DNA of 64,000 nucleotides. It comes from Eggerthella timonensis (GTDB lineage: Bacteria > Actinomycetota > Coriobacteriia > Coriobacteriales > Eggerthellaceae). Position numbers and translations under genes: made by a program. The notes below the pieces were generated by a model. It saw only the letters and a list, made by a program, of their open reading frames with translations, was not told the origin of the DNA and made no database searches. Shown here in pieces: positions 25,651 through 34,512 of the stretch; the first letter of the stretch is position 1, and every line of letters starts with the position of its first letter. Location of the stretch: NCBI RefSeq assembly GCF_900184265.1, contig NZ_FXXA01000002.1:2342539-2406538 (forward strand), written 5' to 3'.

Positions 25651-27438
25651 ATGGCACGAACCGGCGTACCGTCGACGACGCGTCGCACGCTTCACTATTT
25701 CTGGCTGGTCACCCGCAAACATCTCGGGCTGTTCGCCACGCTCATGACCGCGACGCTTCTGTTCGTGGCGTTGCTGTCGTACGGCAACCCCTACGTCATG
25801 AGCCTCGTGGTGGACCGCGTGAGCGCGGGCTCGGTGGCGCCCGACGAGGTGTTCGCGGTGTTCGGCCCCTACATCGTCGCGCTCATCCTCATCAACGTGG
25901 CCGGCCAGGCGGCCAGCAAGGTGCAGGACTACGCGATGTACCGGCTGCAGATCGCCGCCTCCTACGACCTGGCCACCATGTCGTTCGACGCGCTGTCCAA
26001 CCAGTCGATGTCGTTCCACTCCAACCGCTTCGGCGGCACGCTGGTGAGCCAGACGACCAAGTTCATGAGCGCCTACCAGCTGCTGCTGGAAACCATCACC
26101 TTCCCGTTTCTGCCGGTCATCTGCTCGGTGGTGTTCACGTGCGCCATCCTCGCGCCGCGCGTGCCGGTGTACGTGGCCATCCTCATGGCGCTGCTCGCGG
26201 TGTACGCCGGCGTGTCCTACTACATGTACAAGCGCATCCTGCACCTCAACGAGCAGGCGGCCAGCGCGCAGAACCAGCTGTCGGGCGAGCTGTCCGACTC
26301 GGTTGCCAACATCCTGGCGGTGAAGACCTACGGGCGCGAGGACTACGAGCGCGGGCTGTTCGACCAGGCGAACCGCGAGGTGGTGGCGCGCGACTCGAAG
26401 CGCATGTGGGCGTCGCTCACGCGCGGCATCGTGACGGCGTGCATCACCATCGCCATCATGAGCGTGGTGGCCGTGTTCATCGCGGGCGGGAACGCCTGGT
26501 ACGGCATCACGCCGGGCACGCTCGTGGTGATGTTCACGTACACCTACACGGTGACGAACCAGTTCAACTTCATCAACAACGGCCTGCAGCGCTTCAACCG
26601 CGCGTTCGGCGACGCGAGCGGCATGACCGTGATCCTCGACGAGCCGCGGCTGGTGGCCGACGCCCCCGACGCGCCGGAGCTCGAGGTGCGCGAGGGCGCC
26701 ATCGACTTCGAGGACATCGGCTTCTGGTACACCGACGGCGACGCGCGCACGCGGGTGTTCGACGACCTCGACCTGCACATCCCCGCCGGCCAGCGCGTGG
26801 GCCTCGTGGGATCGAGCGGGGCGGGGAAGACCACGCTCACGAAGCTGCTGCTGAGACTGTCCGACATCCAGGAGGGGCGCATCCTCGTGGACGGCCAGAA
26901 CATCGCCGACACCACCCAGCAATCGCTGCGCCGCCAGATCGCCTACGTGCCGCAGGAGGCCTTGCTGTTCCACCGCTCCATCGCGGAGAACATCGCCTAC
27001 GGGCGGCCCGACGCCACGATGGAGCAGATCCGCGACGCGGCGCGCCAGGCGAACGCGCTCGAGTTCATCGAGCGGCTGCCGCAGGGCTTCGACACCGTCA
27101 CGGGCGAGCGCGGCGTGAAGCTGTCGGGCGGCCAGCGCCAGCGCATCGCCATCGCGCGGGCGCTTCTGGCCGACTGCCCGGTGCTCGTGCTGGACGAGGC
27201 CACGAGCGCGCTCGACTCGGAGAGCGAGCAGCTGGTGCAGGACGCGCTGGCCACGCTCATGCGCGGGCGCACCGCCATCGTGGTGGCGCACCGCCTGTCG
27301 ACGGTGGCCAGCCTCGACCGCATCGTGGTGCTCGACGACGGCCGCGTGGTGGAGGACGGCCCGCACGCCGAGCTCATCGAGGCCGGCGGGGCCTACGCGA
27401 ACCTGTGGAGCAGGCAGACGGGGGCGTATCTGGAGTAG
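25651..27438 (+). CDS. ABC exporter, fused membrane and ATPase domains
   Basis: The 595-residue half-transporter has a six-helix type IV exporter domain (residues about 25-320) and a nucleotide-binding domain with Walker A GSSGAGKTT (about 387), signature LSGGQRQRIAIARAL (about 491), Walker B VLVLDEATSALDSE (about 511) and H-loop VVAHRLSTVA. It would work as a homodimer, exporting lipids, peptides or drugs. The start at 25651 has a GAGAGAGGA site and sits 31 bases after the second Pip gene, which suggests a functional link to the Pip pair. Confidence 0.9.
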   Translation: MARTGVPSTTRRTLHYFWLVTRKHLGLFATLMTATLLFVALLSYGNPYVMSLVVDRVSAGSVAPDEVFAVFGPYIVALILINVAGQAASKVQDYAMYRLQIAASYDLATMSFDALSNQSMSFHSNRFGGTLVSQTTKFMSAYQLLLETITFPFLPVICSVVFTCAILAPRVPVYVAILMALLAVYAGVSYYMYKRILHLNEQAASAQNQLSGELSDSVANILAVKTYGREDYERGLFDQANREVVARDSKRMWASLTRGIVTACITIAIMSVVAVFIAGGNAWYGITPGTLVVMFTYTYTVTNQFNFINNGLQRFNRAFGDASGMTVILDEPRLVADAPDAPELEVREGAIDFEDIGFWYTDGDARTRVFDDLDLHIPAGQRVGLVGSSGAGKTTLTKLLLRLSDIQEGRILVDGQNIADTTQQSLRRQIAYVPQEALLFHRSIAENIAYGRPDATMEQIRDAARQANALEFIERLPQGFDTVTGERGVKLSGGQRQRIAIARALLADCPVLVLDEATSALDSESEQLVQDALATLMRGRTAIVVAHRLSTVASLDRIVVLDDGRVVEDGPHAELIEAGGAYANLWSRQTGAYLE

Positions 27439-27542
27439 GTCGGGCGGGCTGCGCGCGCGGGCGGCATGCGGGCGGCGCGACAGCGCCGTGCCGTCCGCGT
27501 TTCGCCCCTCGCCGTCTGTCCCGCGCAAGCGATTTCGTCGAA

Positions 27543-27708
27543 CGTGGCCGGATACGACGGCTGTACGTCGTGTCAGCGGCCGCTTTCGCCCGGCGGCGAT
27601 CAACCGAACTCGTGCGATCAGGGGAAACGCAGAAGCGATCGGAATATGGCGACGAAAGCCGGGCGGCTTGCCCATTTTGACGACGTACAGCCGTCGTATT
27701 CGGCCACG
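27543..27708. repeat. 166-bp inverted-repeat element between the ABC exporter and the nuclease gene
   Basis: Arms 27543-27571 (CGTGGCCGGATACGACGG...) and 27680-27708 match at 28 of 29 bases. The 108-base interior has no gene. The element fills most of the 295-base gap 27439-27733 between convergent genes, where its ends could also terminate transcription. Confidence 0.65.
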
Positions 27709-27733
27709 AACGCGCGTGGGGCGGACTCGCCTC

Positions 27734-28690
27734 CTAGCGGAGCAGCTCGGAGCGAAGCGCGAACTGCCGGGAGGGGTACTCGCTGCAGCGGGGCCTGATC
27801 CTTCTGCCCAGATGCCCGGCGAGGATGCGCGCGAACCGGTTGTACTCGCGATAGTCGGTTACCTGCTTCCAGGTGGCGGTCACCACGGTGAAGCCGAGCG
27901 ACTCGAGGGCGTTGCGCCTCGAGGCGTCCTCGGCGATGCGCGTCGCGCCGGTATGGCACAGCGTGCTGTCGTATTCGACGGCCACCTTCTTGTCCTTCCA
28001 GAGCAGGTCGCAACGGAAGAACCTGCTCTCGGTCGTCCAGCTTGCCCGCTTGCCGAGCGGGACGACGGCGTTCATGAGCGGTTGCGTCAGGTTGCTTCCT
28101 CCCTGCACGTAGGGGAGCGTGAGCAATGCGCACAGGGTGGACTCGCGGGGAGACGCCGATCCGCTCGCCACGAAGGGGAGCGCCTTGCGCGCGGATTTCA
28201 CGCCGCGCACGCCTCCGGCCCTGTCCAGGTAATTCGCCAGCTTGGCCGGGGTGGTGAGCGGCGTCCTGCCTCTGACGCCGAACGGTTGGCTTTCGTCGGG
28301 GGCGTACGTGCCGCACAGCTCGCAGCCCAGGTGGACGGCGCGGGGAAGGCTCAGGACGGAAGACAGGTGGACGAACAGCAGCTCGGGGCTGATGACGAAC
28401 GCTTCGGCGCCGATGGGAACCGGGATCGTCCGGAAGGAGCTCGAGGGCAGCTCCGGGGATTGATGGACGACGAGATCGCCGGTGGCCTTTCGATGGCCGT
28501 CGAGGGCGACGACGTGCAACGGCGCGGAGAGCGCGCCTGCGGAAGCGAGGACGATCCCCTTGGCCGAGGTTGCGCTCGGCGCGGCTTCCGGCAGGTTCCG
28601 CATACGGCACGTGGCGCGCGAAAGCCCTGCGTCGCTGAGGGGCGAGCGCCAGAATTCGAGCGCGGACGTGTAGGCGAGAACCGTGTGCAT
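27734..28690 (-). CDS. DUF559-like predicted endonuclease with AbiEi-like N-terminal region
   Basis: The 318-residue protein has a C-terminal PD-(D/E)XK-like core (FFRCDLLWKDKKVAVEYDST, about residues 218-237, then GFTVVTATWKQV), as in DUF559/Vsr-type nucleases. The N-terminal 160 residues (VISPELLFVHLSSVLSLPRA, LGCELCGTY) recall the middle of AbiEi-type antitoxins and other actinobacterial DUF559 proteins, but I could not assign them firmly. Upstream is an array of short repeats that is also found before a truncated paralog at 37633-38127. ATG 28690 lacks a strong ribosome binding site. Defence or mobile-element housekeeping is a guess. Confidence 0.6.
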   Translation of the reverse strand: MHTVLAYTSALEFWRSPLSDAGLSRATCRMRNLPEAAPSATSAKGIVLASAGALSAPLHVVALDGHRKATGDLVVHQSPELPSSSFRTIPVPIGAEAFVISPELLFVHLSSVLSLPRAVHLGCELCGTYAPDESQPFGVRGRTPLTTPAKLANYLDRAGGVRGVKSARKALPFVASGSASPRESTLCALLTLPYVQGGSNLTQPLMNAVVPLGKRASWTTESRFFRCDLLWKDKKVAVEYDSTLCHTGATRIAEDASRRNALESLGFTVVTATWKQVTDYREYNRFARILAGHLGRRIRPRCSEYPSRQFALRSELLR

Positions 28691-28736
28691 GCGGGGAGTG
28701 TACCATGGCGTACAGCCAGGTGAAACGACGATTTCG

Positions 28737-28812
28737 CGACGCTGGAACGGCGTGCGAACCGCGCTGGAACGGGTGGGAAACCGCGTAAGATCCGCGTTGG
28801 ATCGGCGTAGAA
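28737..28812. repeat. Tandem GGAACSGCGT-type short repeats upstream of nuclease and Y-polymerase genes
   Basis: About six degenerate 10-12-base units (GGAACGGCGT, GAACCGCGCT, GGAACGGGTG, GAAACCGCGT, GATCCGCGTT, GGATCGGCGT) lie end to end between the divergent nuclease and polymerase genes. A similar array stands at 38158-38267 before the truncated nuclease paralog, with conserved flanking sequence (CCAGGTGAA). This suggests iteron-like binding sites belonging to the nuclease gene. Confidence 0.55.
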
Positions 28813-28841
28813 AAGCGCTATACTGTACGAACAAACGTTTT
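28797..28841 (+). promoter_or_regulatory. SOS-type promoter of the Y-polymerase gene
   Basis: TTGGAT (28797-28802), a 16-base spacer and TATACT (28819-28824) form a good promoter. CGAACAAACGTTTT (28828-28841) fits the Gram-positive LexA box CGAACRNRYGTTYG at all but its last position and would cover the transcription start. DNA-damage control is inferred. Confidence 0.6.
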
Positions 28842-28867
28842 GGTTATCGAGAAGCGAGGAGGCGGCG

Positions 28868-30205
28868 GTGGCGAAGGAGCGCACGTACGTGTGCATCGAC
28901 TTGAAGAGCTTCTACGCCAGCGTCGAGTGCGTCGATCGCGGGCTCGACCCGCTGAAGGCGAACCTTGTCGTGGCCGATCCCGACCGCACGGAGAAGACCA
29001 TCTGCCTGGCCATCACGCCGTCGATGAAGGCGCTCGGCCTGTCGAGCCGCTGCCGCGTGTTCGAGATTCCTGAAGGCGTGGACTACGTCATGGCACGTCC
29101 GCGCATGCAGCGCTACATGGAGGCGTCGGCCGACATCTACTCGATCTACCTGCGCTACGTGTCGCCCGAGGACGTCCACGCATACTCCATCGACGAGTGC
29201 TTCATCGACGCGACGCCGTACCTCGCGCTGTACCGGATGGAGCCTAAGGAGTTCGCCGTCATGCTCATGGACGCGGTGCTGGCCGACACGGGCGTCTGCG
29301 CCACCGCGGGCATCGGTCCGAACCTGTTCCTCGCCAAGGTAGCGCTCGACATCACGGCGAAGCACGCCGAGGACCATATCGGCTACCTCGATCAGGCCGA
29401 GTTCGAGCGCTCGATCCAGACCCACCGGCCCATCACCGATATCTGGAACATCGGTCCTGGCATCGCGAAGAGGCTGGCGAAGTACGCCGTGTACGATCTG
29501 CGCGGCGTGTGCGAGATGAGCGAGGCCACGCTCTACCGCGAATTCGGGGTGAACGCCGAGTACCTGATCGACCATGCCCATGGCGTTGAACCGTGCACCA
29601 TCGCCGACATCCACGCCTACGAGCCGAGCGGCCATTCCCTGGGGAACGGCCAGGTGCTGCCCTGCGACTACTCGTTCGAGGAAGCGCGCGACGTGCTCAA
29701 GGAGATGGTGGACCAGCTCGTGCTCGACCTCGTGGAGAAGCGCCTCGTAGCCGGATCGATATCGCTGTACGTGGGGTACGCGAAAGGTCCAGGCGAGCCT
29801 GCGGGCGAAGCGGACGGCGCGTTCTTCGACGGCGGCCACGGCAGGCGCCCCGCAAGCGGCCGCCGTGGTTTCCCTCACACCGGATCCACGCGCAGGCAGG
29901 CGGATCGCACGAACCTTTACTCGAAGCTCATGCCGCGCTTCCTCGACCTGTTCGACGAGACTACGCGCAAAGACGCGCCCATCCGCCGCATCAACGTGGG
30001 CGTCGGCGGGGTGCTCCCCGAGGAATTCGCCACGATGGATCTGTTCTCGGATGCGGAGGCGGAGGCCGAGGAGCTCCGGCTGCAGCAGGCCGTGCTGGCC
30101 GTGAAGGGGCGCTTCGGGAAGAACGCGCTTCTGCGCGGGACCAGCTTGAAGGAGAAGGCCACGGCGCGCGAGCGCAACGAGCAGATCGGGGGCCACCATG
30201 CCTGA
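28868..30205 (+). CDS. Y-family DNA polymerase (UvrX/YqjW-like, DinB/UmuC family)
   Basis: The 445-residue polymerase has the catalytic aspartate in YVCIDLKSFYASVE (Asp11) and the SIDECFID motif (Asp109, Glu110), plus the helix-hairpin-helix NIGPGIAKRLAKY of the thumb. It would copy damaged DNA with low fidelity. An insert-like linker (about 312-345, glycine and arginine rich) precedes the little-finger domain. The GTG start has GAGGAGGCG upstream, and an SOS-type promoter and LexA-like box precede it. It overlaps a YolD-like gene by eight bases, the same pairing as yolD-uvrX and yqjX-yqjW in Bacillus. Confidence 0.9.
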   Translation: MAKERTYVCIDLKSFYASVECVDRGLDPLKANLVVADPDRTEKTICLAITPSMKALGLSSRCRVFEIPEGVDYVMARPRMQRYMEASADIYSIYLRYVSPEDVHAYSIDECFIDATPYLALYRMEPKEFAVMLMDAVLADTGVCATAGIGPNLFLAKVALDITAKHAEDHIGYLDQAEFERSIQTHRPITDIWNIGPGIAKRLAKYAVYDLRGVCEMSEATLYREFGVNAEYLIDHAHGVEPCTIADIHAYEPSGHSLGNGQVLPCDYSFEEARDVLKEMVDQLVLDLVEKRLVAGSISLYVGYAKGPGEPAGEADGAFFDGGHGRRPASGRRGFPHTGSTRRQADRTNLYSKLMPRFLDLFDETTRKDAPIRRINVGVGGVLPEEFATMDLFSDAEAEAEELRLQQAVLAVKGRFGKNALLRGTSLKEKATARERNEQIGGHHA

Positions 30206-30536
30206 GCGCCGACCGCGCGCCGACCGCGCCCAGCAGTTCATGCCCTTCGCCGCGCTCAAAGGCTACTACGATCTCATCCGCGAACGCGAGCGCGTGGTGG
30301 AGCCGAAGCGCGACCTGACCGACGAGCAGGCGCTCGAGCTGTCGCAGCGCCTCGCCCGGATGGAGCGCCGCACGATGGCGAGCGTCGTCCACTACGACGG
30401 CGAGGCGTACGTGACGACGCACGGCCTGGTGAGCGACATCGACCTCGCGGCACGCTCCGTCACCATCGTCCGTACCCGCATCGCCTTCGACGACGTCTGG
30501 GAGATTCACCTTGGCGGCGGGAATCGTCGGCCGTAA
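30198..30536 (+). CDS. YolD-like small protein
   Basis: The 112-residue product has the typical RAQQFMPFAALKGYYDLIRE motif (residues 10-29) and a C-terminal beta strand pair (VHYDGEAYVTTHGLVSDIDL). YolD-like proteins accompany Y-family polymerases in Gram-positive bacteria and are thought to take the accessory role of UmuD. Its start overlaps the polymerase gene and its stop lies within the following hairpin. Confidence 0.75.
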   Translation: MPERRPRADRAQQFMPFAALKGYYDLIRERERVVEPKRDLTDEQALELSQRLARMERRTMASVVHYDGEAYVTTHGLVSDIDLAARSVTIVRTRIAFDDVWEIHLGGGNRRP

Positions 30537-30573
30537 CACGCGTTATTCGGGCATAAAACGCGTGTTACGGCCG
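30528..30573. terminator. Strong bidirectional hairpin
   Basis: Perfect 17-base arms 30528-30544 (CGGCCGTAACACGCGTT) and 30557-30573, including the stop codon of the YolD-like gene, between it and the convergent UvrA-like gene. Confidence 0.75.
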
Positions 30574-30596
30574 ACCGTGCGTTTTCGGACGCATGT

Positions 30597-33119
30597 TCAA
30601 TGTTGCTGCAGGTACCTTCCCGTGACGCTCGCGGGGTTCGCCGCCAGCTCCTCAGGGGTGCCGGCGGCGACGATGCGGCCGCCGGACGCGCCGCCTCCGG
30701 GGCCGAGGTCGATCACGTAGTCTGCGTTTGCGATGACGTCGAGATCGTGCTCGATGACCACCACGGTGGCGCCGTGGGCGACGAGGTTCTCGAACACGCG
30801 CAGCAGGGTGCGCACGTCGAGCGGGTGCAGGCCGATGGTGGGCTCGTCGAACACGAACACGGCGTCGTCCTGCGCGCGCCCCATCTCGCTGGCCAGCTTG
30901 AGGCGCTGCGCCTCGCCGCCGGAGAGCGCCGGCGTGGCCTCGCCGAGGGTGAGATAGCCCAGACCCAGGTCGTGCAGCGTGTCGAGGCGGGCGCGCACCT
31001 TCTTCAGGTCGGATGCGGGCGTGCGCGCCTCGTCCACCGTCATGGACATGAGCTGGGGCAGCGTGCAGCCGGGCTCGTCGCAACCGGCGCCAGGCCGGTG
31101 GATGCGATCGGCCTCGGGCGCGTAGCGCGAGCCTTCGCACGCGGGGCAGACGATGTCCACGTCGGGCAGGAACTGCACGTCCAGGCTGATGGAGCCCGTG
31201 CCGTCGCAGACGGGGCAGCGCAAGCGACCGGTGTTGTAGGAGAAGTCGCCCGCCTTCAACCCGGCCGCCTTCGCCTCGGGCGTGCGCGCGAAGGCGCGGC
31301 GCAGCTCGTCGTGCACGCCGGCGTAGGTGGCCACGGTGGAGCGCACGTTCGAGCCGATGGGCGTGGCGTCGATAAGGTTCGCCCGCTCGATGCCCGCGGC
31401 CTCGACGCGCTTTACGTGGGCGGGGAGCGCGCTGCCGCTCGCGTTCGACGCCAGCGCCGGGATGAGGCTTTCCAGCACGAGCGTGGTCTTGCCCGAGCCG
31501 GACACGCCGGTGACGGCGGTCAGGCGGCCGCGCGGGATGGCCGTCTCGAGCGGCTTCACGGTGTGCAGCGCGTCGGTGGCCAGCTCGATGCGGCCGCGAG
31601 CGAACACCTCGTCCGCGGGGATGCGCTCGCACACGCGCACGGTTTCCGCGCCCGACAGGAAGCCGCCGATGAGCGAGGCCGGATCCGCCTCCACCTCGGC
31701 CAGCGACCCTTGGGCGATCACGCGGCCGCCGTCGGCGCCCGCGCCCGGCCCCATCTCGACCAGATGGTCCGCCGCGCGCAGGATGTGCGCGTCGTGGTCC
31801 ACCATGACCACCGAGTTCCCGTCGGCGATGAGGTCGCGCATGACCTCGATGAGCCCGTCGATGTTGGACGGGTGCAGGCCGATGGACGGCTCGTCCAGCA
31901 CGTACAGCACGCCGGTGGTGCGGTTGCGCACGGCGCGGGCCAGCTGCACGCGCTGGCGCTCGCCGGTGGACAGCGTGGAGCCTGCGCGGTCGAGCGCGAG
32001 GTAGCCCAGTCCCAGGTCGACGAGGCGGCGCGCGGTATGCTGGAACGATTCGACGATGCTTTCCGCCATCGGGCGCATCTCGGGAGCCAGGCCGTTCGGC
32101 ACGGCGTCCGCCCAGCCGACGAGCTCGTCGAGGGTCATCTGAGACGCTTGCGCCAGGTTGATGCCGGCCACGTGCGGTTTTCGAGCCTGCTCGGACAGGC
32201 GCGTGCCGTGGCAGACGGGGCAGGTGCCCTGCTTGAGGAAGCGCGCCACGCGCCCGAGACCCTTCTCGTCCTTCACCTTCGACAGCGCGTTCTCCACGGT
32301 GCGGACGGCGTTGAAGTAGGTGAAGTCGAGCTCGGCGAACGCGTCGGTCTTCTTCGCCTTGTACAGGATGTGCTTCTTCTCGGCGGGGCCGGAAAACACG
32401 ATGTCGCGCTCCTTGGGCGTGAGCTGGTTGAACGGGACGTCGGTGCGTACGCCCATCTCGCGGGCAACCTGCTTCATGAGGTCCCACATGAGCGTGCTCC
32501 ACGGCACGACGGCGCCCTCGTCGATGGTGAGCGTCTCGTCGGGCACGAGCGACGAGACGTCCACGGTGCGCACGATGCCCGTGCCGTCGCATTCAGGGCA
32601 GGCGCCCTCGCTGTTGAAGGCCAGCTCCTCGGCGCCGGGCCCGTAGAACTCCACACCGCAGACGGGGCATGTGATGGGGCGCTCGGCGGCCACGTTGAGC
32701 GTGGGCGGCACGCGGTGGCCGTTGGGGCACACGTGGCTGCCCGTGCGCGAGAACAGCAGGCGCAGGCTGTTTAGCAGCTCGGTGGAGGTGCCGAAGGTGC
32801 TGCGCACGCCGGGTACGGCGGGCCGCTGGTGCAGCGCGAGGGCGGCGGGAACGTGGAGCACCTCGTCGACCGCCGCGCGTCCCGCCTGCGTGAGGCGCCG
32901 CCGCGTGTAGGTGGACAGCGCCTCGAGGTAGCGCCGCGACCCTTCCGCGTACAGCACGCCGAGGGCGAGCGACGACTTGCCCGACCCCGACACGCCCGCG
33001 ATGGCCACGAGGCGGCCGAGCGGGATGTCCACGTCGACGTTCTTCAGGTTGTGCACGCGGGCCCCGCGCACCTGGATGTGATCGGGGGCGGGCGGTTCGC
33101 GGCGGCTTAGCGGTTCCAT
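30597..33119 (-). CDS. UvrA-like ABC ATPase (short UvrA2 type)
   Basis: The 840-residue protein has two ABC cassettes: Walker A GVSGSGKSS (42-50) and GVSGSGKTT (about 530), signatures LSTGERQRVQLARAV and LSGGEAQRLKLASEM, and the UvrA zinc-finger pairs CPVCGVEF/CPECDGTG and CPVCDGTG/CPACEGSR. At about 100 residues shorter than housekeeping UvrA, it fits the UvrA2/DrrC group linked to tolerance of DNA-binding drugs. The first signature carries ST in place of SG. It is followed on the same strand by nothing and preceded 55 bases upstream by a TetR-type repressor, suggesting inducible expression. Confidence 0.85.
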   Translation of the reverse strand: MEPLSRREPPAPDHIQVRGARVHNLKNVDVDIPLGRLVAIAGVSGSGKSSLALGVLYAEGSRRYLEALSTYTRRRLTQAGRAAVDEVLHVPAALALHQRPAVPGVRSTFGTSTELLNSLRLLFSRTGSHVCPNGHRVPPTLNVAAERPITCPVCGVEFYGPGAEELAFNSEGACPECDGTGIVRTVDVSSLVPDETLTIDEGAVVPWSTLMWDLMKQVAREMGVRTDVPFNQLTPKERDIVFSGPAEKKHILYKAKKTDAFAELDFTYFNAVRTVENALSKVKDEKGLGRVARFLKQGTCPVCHGTRLSEQARKPHVAGINLAQASQMTLDELVGWADAVPNGLAPEMRPMAESIVESFQHTARRLVDLGLGYLALDRAGSTLSTGERQRVQLARAVRNRTTGVLYVLDEPSIGLHPSNIDGLIEVMRDLIADGNSVVMVDHDAHILRAADHLVEMGPGAGADGGRVIAQGSLAEVEADPASLIGGFLSGAETVRVCERIPADEVFARGRIELATDALHTVKPLETAIPRGRLTAVTGVSGSGKTTLVLESLIPALASNASGSALPAHVKRVEAAGIERANLIDATPIGSNVRSTVATYAGVHDELRRAFARTPEAKAAGLKAGDFSYNTGRLRCPVCDGTGSISLDVQFLPDVDIVCPACEGSRYAPEADRIHRPGAGCDEPGCTLPQLMSMTVDEARTPASDLKKVRARLDTLHDLGLGYLTLGEATPALSGGEAQRLKLASEMGRAQDDAVFVFDEPTIGLHPLDVRTLLRVFENLVAHGATVVVIEHDLDVIANADYVIDLGPGGGASGGRIVAAGTPEELAANPASVTGRYLQQH

Positions 33120-33174
33120 GCCTACGATTCCTCATTCCTGTCGAAGGGCTTTGCCCAGTATGGTAATGCACCTT

Positions 33175-33813
33175 TCACAGAGCTCGGGCGTTTTCCGCGC
33201 CTTTCTGCGTTTCGTTCGCTAACGGGTGCCGTGCTGCAAGATGCAGCGGCGCTTCCTCCATTGACAGCAAGGCCTTGATCGCGTGCGCGATATGCTCGAC
33301 GGTGGGTGGTTCTCCGTGCGTGCAGGTGCGGAGCACGAGTCCGTCGATGTAGATCGAAACCGCGAGCGCCTGTTCGCGACCGATGAGCTTGGCAAGCGAT
33401 GCCTCGAATGCCTCTGCGGCTTCGGTCGTCATGGAGCGCAGCCTCGAATCGAACAGCGAGGCGTGGTGCAGCGCGATATCGGCTCGCGCGTTGTCCGGGC
33501 TCTCCAAACGCGCATACAGGGCTCGAACCGTTTGCTCGATGTCGTTGCCGGCGGCCGACGCGACTTGGAGCATGGTGCGGTAGTCTTCGTCGATAACGTG
33601 CGAAAGACGCTCGTAACCGGCGCGCTTGAGTTCTTCTATGCTTGAAAAGTACTTGGTAACGGAACCTAAAGACGAACCGGACGCTGTTGCGACCCTTCGG
33701 TGGGTGAGCCGATCGGGTCCGTCCTCTACGAGGATTCGCGCCGCCGCTGCGGCGATGCGGTCCTTGGTCGCTTTCGCTTTCGGCCCGAGCGACGCAGCGC
33801 TCTCGTCCATCAT
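33175..33813 (-). CDS. TetR-family transcriptional regulator
   Basis: The 212-residue protein has an N-terminal TetR helix-turn-helix (AAARILVEDGPDRLTHRRVA, then SGSSLGSVTKYFSSIEELKR) and a helical ligand-binding domain. ATG 33813 overlaps the stop of the acetyltransferase gene as ATGA and has AAGGAG five bases upstream, so the two are coupled. It lies between that acetyltransferase and the UvrA-like gene on one strand, and an imperfect GTGAAC/GTACAC palindrome in the promoter region at 34513 could be its operator. Confidence 0.85.
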   Translation of the reverse strand: MMDESAASLGPKAKATKDRIAAAAARILVEDGPDRLTHRRVATASGSSLGSVTKYFSSIEELKRAGYERLSHVIDEDYRTMLQVASAAGNDIEQTVRALYARLESPDNARADIALHHASLFDSRLRSMTTEAAEAFEASLAKLIGREQALAVSIYIDGLVLRTCTHGEPPTVEHIAHAIKALLSMEEAPLHLAARHPLANETQKGAENARAL

Positions 33814-34454
33814 GCTCGCTCCTTCTGCTCGGATGATTCGGGCAACGTCTTCGCGTACAGGAAGCTCTCCATGGACAGGGTACCCTGCGGGAGGGGAAGC
33901 TCGACGCGTCGCTTGCCCATTCTATCGAAGCCGCGGCTTTCGTAGAAACGGTACGTGCACGCGTCGTCGGTGTAGAGGAACACGCGCTTTCCCGGTCTCA
34001 GCCGCGAGAGCTCGTTGAGCAGCTTCGTGCCGATGCCACGACCTTGGCAAGCTGGGTCGGCCGCGAATAGAACGATCTCCCCGTCGGGTTCGAAGGGCAG
34101 CTCCTCGCGCATCTCCTCGTTGGCGCGATCGTATGGCTCCTCGGCGGCGGCGTAGGGCACGAGCTTAGAAAGAGCCGTGAACATGCGATGGAAACGCGCT
34201 TGGGCTGAACGCGCGTAGGGATGCGCCTCTCCTTCGAACGCGGCAAGGAGGAAGCCGGTCAGCCGATTCCCGTCGTATGCAGCGAGGGGTAAGGTGCAAC
34301 GTGCGAGGGCTTCGCAGAAGACGTCTTTCGCGTACAGCTTGAGCGCGAGTCCGCTTGCGTACCGATCCAGGTGCATACCGGTCAAAGCAAATTTCGTCGC
34401 TATGTCGAAGTCCCGGCGCTGGAGCTCTTTGAACGTTATCCGGTCGTTTTGCAT
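33810..34454 (-). CDS. GNAT-family N-acetyltransferase
   Basis: The 214-residue enzyme shows the acetyl-CoA pyrophosphate loop in LFAADPACQGRGIGTKLLNE (Q/RxxGxG/A) and the late GNAT strands VFLYTDDACTYRFYESRGFD. It transfers acetyl from acetyl-CoA to an amine; the substrate is unknown. The start ATG 34454 follows AAAGG. Being first in an operon with a TetR repressor and a UvrA-like ATPase, it may take part in resistance to a toxic compound, which is inference. Confidence 0.8.
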   Translation of the reverse strand: MQNDRITFKELQRRDFDIATKFALTGMHLDRYASGLALKLYAKDVFCEALARCTLPLAAYDGNRLTGFLLAAFEGEAHPYARSAQARFHRMFTALSKLVPYAAAEEPYDRANEEMREELPFEPDGEIVLFAADPACQGRGIGTKLLNELSRLRPGKRVFLYTDDACTYRFYESRGFDRMGKRRVELPLPQGTLSMESFLYAKTLPESSEQKERA

Positions 34455-34512
34455 AGTGCACGCCTTTCTCGATTCCGTTCCCTGCTTTCCAGAATAAGGC
34501 TTTTCCATAAAA

